Shown piece after piece: positions 62,543-64,000 of a DNA stretch of 64,000 bases. The position numbers and the translations under genes are program-made. Source of the stretch: Flavobacterium sp. HTF. Its GTDB lineage: Bacteria; Bacteroidota; Bacteroidia; Flavobacteriales; Flavobacteriaceae. Under the pieces are notes generated by a model. It was not told the DNA's origin. It did not search any database and worked only from the letters and a program-made list of their open reading frames with translations. The stretch is taken from NCBI RefSeq assembly GCF_003105115.1, contig NZ_QETH01000015.1, positions 1 to 64,000 on the forward strand, given 5' to 3'. Each line of letters starts with the position of its first letter. Position 1 is the first letter of the stretch.

Positions 62543-62656
62543 CCCAAAGTTGTTAAACTTAGATTAAGAATACATTTCAAAGCATCATTTTATCCTGCAA
62601 AAGCTTATTTTTGTATGACTTAAAATGATGCTTTCTGCATTTCTAAAAATACAATC

Positions 62657-63373
62657 ATGACCGACTTAAAAAATAAAAACGCCTTTATTACGGGTGCAGG
62701 AAAAGGAATTGGAAAAGCTGTGGCAATTGCTTTGGCAAAAGAAGGTGTAAACCTGATTTTAGTTTCCAGAACTAAAAGCGATATTGATCAACTGGCAGAA
62801 GAAACGGCAAAACTGGGTGTGAAAACTTTGGCTTTGTCTGCTGACGTTTCGGATATTAATTCTATCAATACGGCTGTAGAAAAAGCTCTGGCCGAATTTA
62901 ATACTATTGATATTTTAATTAACAGTGCCGGAATCGCTTCTTTTGGAAAATTCTTAGAACTGGAACCAGAAGCCTGGGAAAGAATTATTCAGGTAAATTT
63001 AATGGGAACGTATTATACGACACGCGCCATTATTCCGAACATGATCGAAAGACAAACCGGGGATATTATCAATATTTCGTCTACTGCGGGATTGAACGGA
63101 AATGCTTTGACGAGTGCTTACAGTGCTTCTAAATTTGCTGTTTTGGGCTTAACGGATTCACTGATGCAGGAAATGAGAAAACACAATATTCGTGTTACAG
63201 CCTTAACTCCAAGCACCGTTGCCACAGATATGGCAAAAGATTTAAACCTGACAGACGGTAATCCCGAAAAAGTAATGCAATCTGAAGACATGGCAGAATT
63301 AATTGTTGCCCAGTTAAAATTAAACCGCAGGGTTTTCATTAAAAACAGCAGCATCTGGTCTACTAATCCTTAA
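62657..63373 (+). CDS. Short-chain dehydrogenase, 3-ketoacyl-ACP reductase-like
   Basis: 238 aa classical [17 protein letters not shown] (Gly-rich cofactor loop), NSAGIASFG, catalytic Ser in NISSTAG, and YSASKFA with Tyr and Lys. Similar to FabG/YxjF-type reductases that accept 3-oxo groups. It is transcribed alone, so its pathway is unknown. NADPH is likely the cofactor, from the Arg/Ser-rich loop after strand 2 (VSRTKSD). Confidence 0.88.
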   Translation: MTDLKNKNAFITGAGKGIGKAVAIALAKEGVNLILVSRTKSDIDQLAEETAKLGVKTLALSADVSDINSINTAVEKALAEFNTIDILINSAGIASFGKFLELEPEAWERIIQVNLMGTYYTTRAIIPNMIERQTGDIINISSTAGLNGNALTSAYSASKFAVLGLTDSLMQEMRKHNIRVTALTPSTVATDMAKDLNLTDGNPEKVMQSEDMAELIVAQLKLNRRVFIKNSSIWSTNP

Positions 63374-63375
63374 AA

Positions 63376-63462
63376 AATAAACTTCAAATTCCAAATTTTT
63401 AAATTCCAAATTCCAAACTGCTATAGATTGGAATTTGGAATTTAAAAATTGAGATTTAACAT
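63376..63462. repeat. Word-type inverted repeat (AATTCCAAA class)
   Basis: AAATTCCAAATTTTTAAATTCC on the left mirrors GGAATTTGGAATTTAAAAATT on the right, around TATAGATT. Second copy of the class seen at 26636-26775. Confidence 0.55.
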
Positions 63463-63470
63463 GTAAAACT

Positions 63471-63977
63471 ATGGAACAATATTTAAGACAATTGGTCGAA
63501 ATAGAATTTCAGGATAAAAAAGAAGTGTTCAGTGGATTCCTGATTGATTATTCAGACGACTGGATTTTACTTCGTAATAATCCGGTAGATTTTATTCTGG
63601 ACGGTTTTGTAATCTTGAGAAATAAAAATATCCAGGCAGTAAACAGAGATCATGATTTGGCTTTTACCGAAAAAATCATTCGGTTAAAAGGTTTAAAAAT
63701 CAACTCTGAGGACATTATTCCTATTAAAGATCTGGCAACAATTATAAATTACATTTCTGAAAAATATGGCATTTTTCAAATTGCTAAAAAATCATCAAAA
63801 TCTGCTTATTTAGGAAAACTATTAGAATTGAATGACGAAGAACTGACAATCAACTTTATAGATATGCGCGGTCAGTTTGGAGGGGAATTAAGTTTTAATC
63901 CTGAAAAAATTCGTGTTATTGAGTTTGATACGGATTACATTAATTCTTTGAAATTGGTGGTGCAGGATAATGAGTAA
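63471..63977 (+). CDS. Small conserved protein, LSm-like pattern
   Basis: 168 aa, no signal peptide. The N-terminal half (VEIEFQDKKEVFSGFLIDYSDDWILLRNN) and the C-terminal half (AYLGKLLELNDEELTINFIDMRG) both show the strand pattern of Sm-like/Hfq-like barrels, separated by a helical linker. It may bind RNA or nucleotides, but I recognise no family. It ends 23 bases before the window edge. Confidence 0.55.
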   Translation: MEQYLRQLVEIEFQDKKEVFSGFLIDYSDDWILLRNNPVDFILDGFVILRNKNIQAVNRDHDLAFTEKIIRLKGLKINSEDIIPIKDLATIINYISEKYGIFQIAKKSSKSAYLGKLLELNDEELTINFIDMRGQFGGELSFNPEKIRVIEFDTDYINSLKLVVQDNE

Positions 63978-64000
63978 TTATTTTAAAACAGAAAAGCCTC

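Overview
The window is a low-GC chromosomal segment from a flavobacterium, most likely the genus Flavobacterium. The evidence is Bacteroidetes-type promoters (TAnnTTTG with TTG upstream), a long SecA with an internal insertion and no C-terminal zinc motif, bacillithiol synthesis (BshC), DUF4295 next to L28/L33, SusC-style plug sequences, and many short hairpin-forming intergenic repeats. I see no rRNA, tRNA, CRISPR array, prophage or intact insertion sequence. Most of the window is core genome with a few accessory clusters.

Layout. 1-10 kb: bshC, a DUF5009 acyltransferase, ndk, a DUF721 protein and a lipoprotein, ftsY with a small two-helix membrane gene behind it, rpmB-rpmG-DUF4295, cinA, an orphan Hpt protein overlapping an FAA hydrolase, and an exonuclease. 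10-20 kb: a 2-oxoacid dehydrogenase E2, a glycosyltransferase, a BamA/TamA-like barrel split by a frameshift, a second DUF5009 protein, and a CpsB-type phosphatase convergent with a polyprenyl glycosylphosphotransferase. 20-30 kb: an ABC-F protein, a YflT-like stress protein, a methyltransferase, a pyocin-knob surface protein, a LolD/MacB-like ATPase, a cobalamin adenosyltransferase, a DUF2795 protein and secA.

30.7-38.4 kb is the most interesting block. Two near-identical exported Cys-motif proteins flank an MbnP-like lipoprotein, an MbnH/MauG-like di-heme lipoprotein and a Cys-tipped outer-membrane barrel. A TonB-dependent receptor with a His/Met-rich plug and a PepSY inner-membrane protein follow. 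I read this as a copper (or other soft-metal) capture and uptake pathway using a kynurenine-type copper site.

38-57 kb holds housekeeping and accessory genes: TrmH, an APS kinase-sulfotransferase fusion, a sirtuin with no cysteines overlapping a fatty acid hydroxylase, purB, a CPA2 antiporter, 1-Cys peroxiredoxin, an AEC transporter, an Rrf2 regulator and oxidoreductase sharing an operator-like palindrome, MeaB, an LtaS-like sulfatase, MATE and PPK2.

58.2-61.9 kb is the second notable block: an ECF sigma factor, a membrane anti-sigma-like protein ending in a TonB-plug-like tail, and an exported protein combining a carboxypeptidase-regulatory domain, a barrel-less SusC-like plug and a von Willebrand A domain. 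A LURP-one/scramblase-like protein, an SDR and a small conserved protein close the window.
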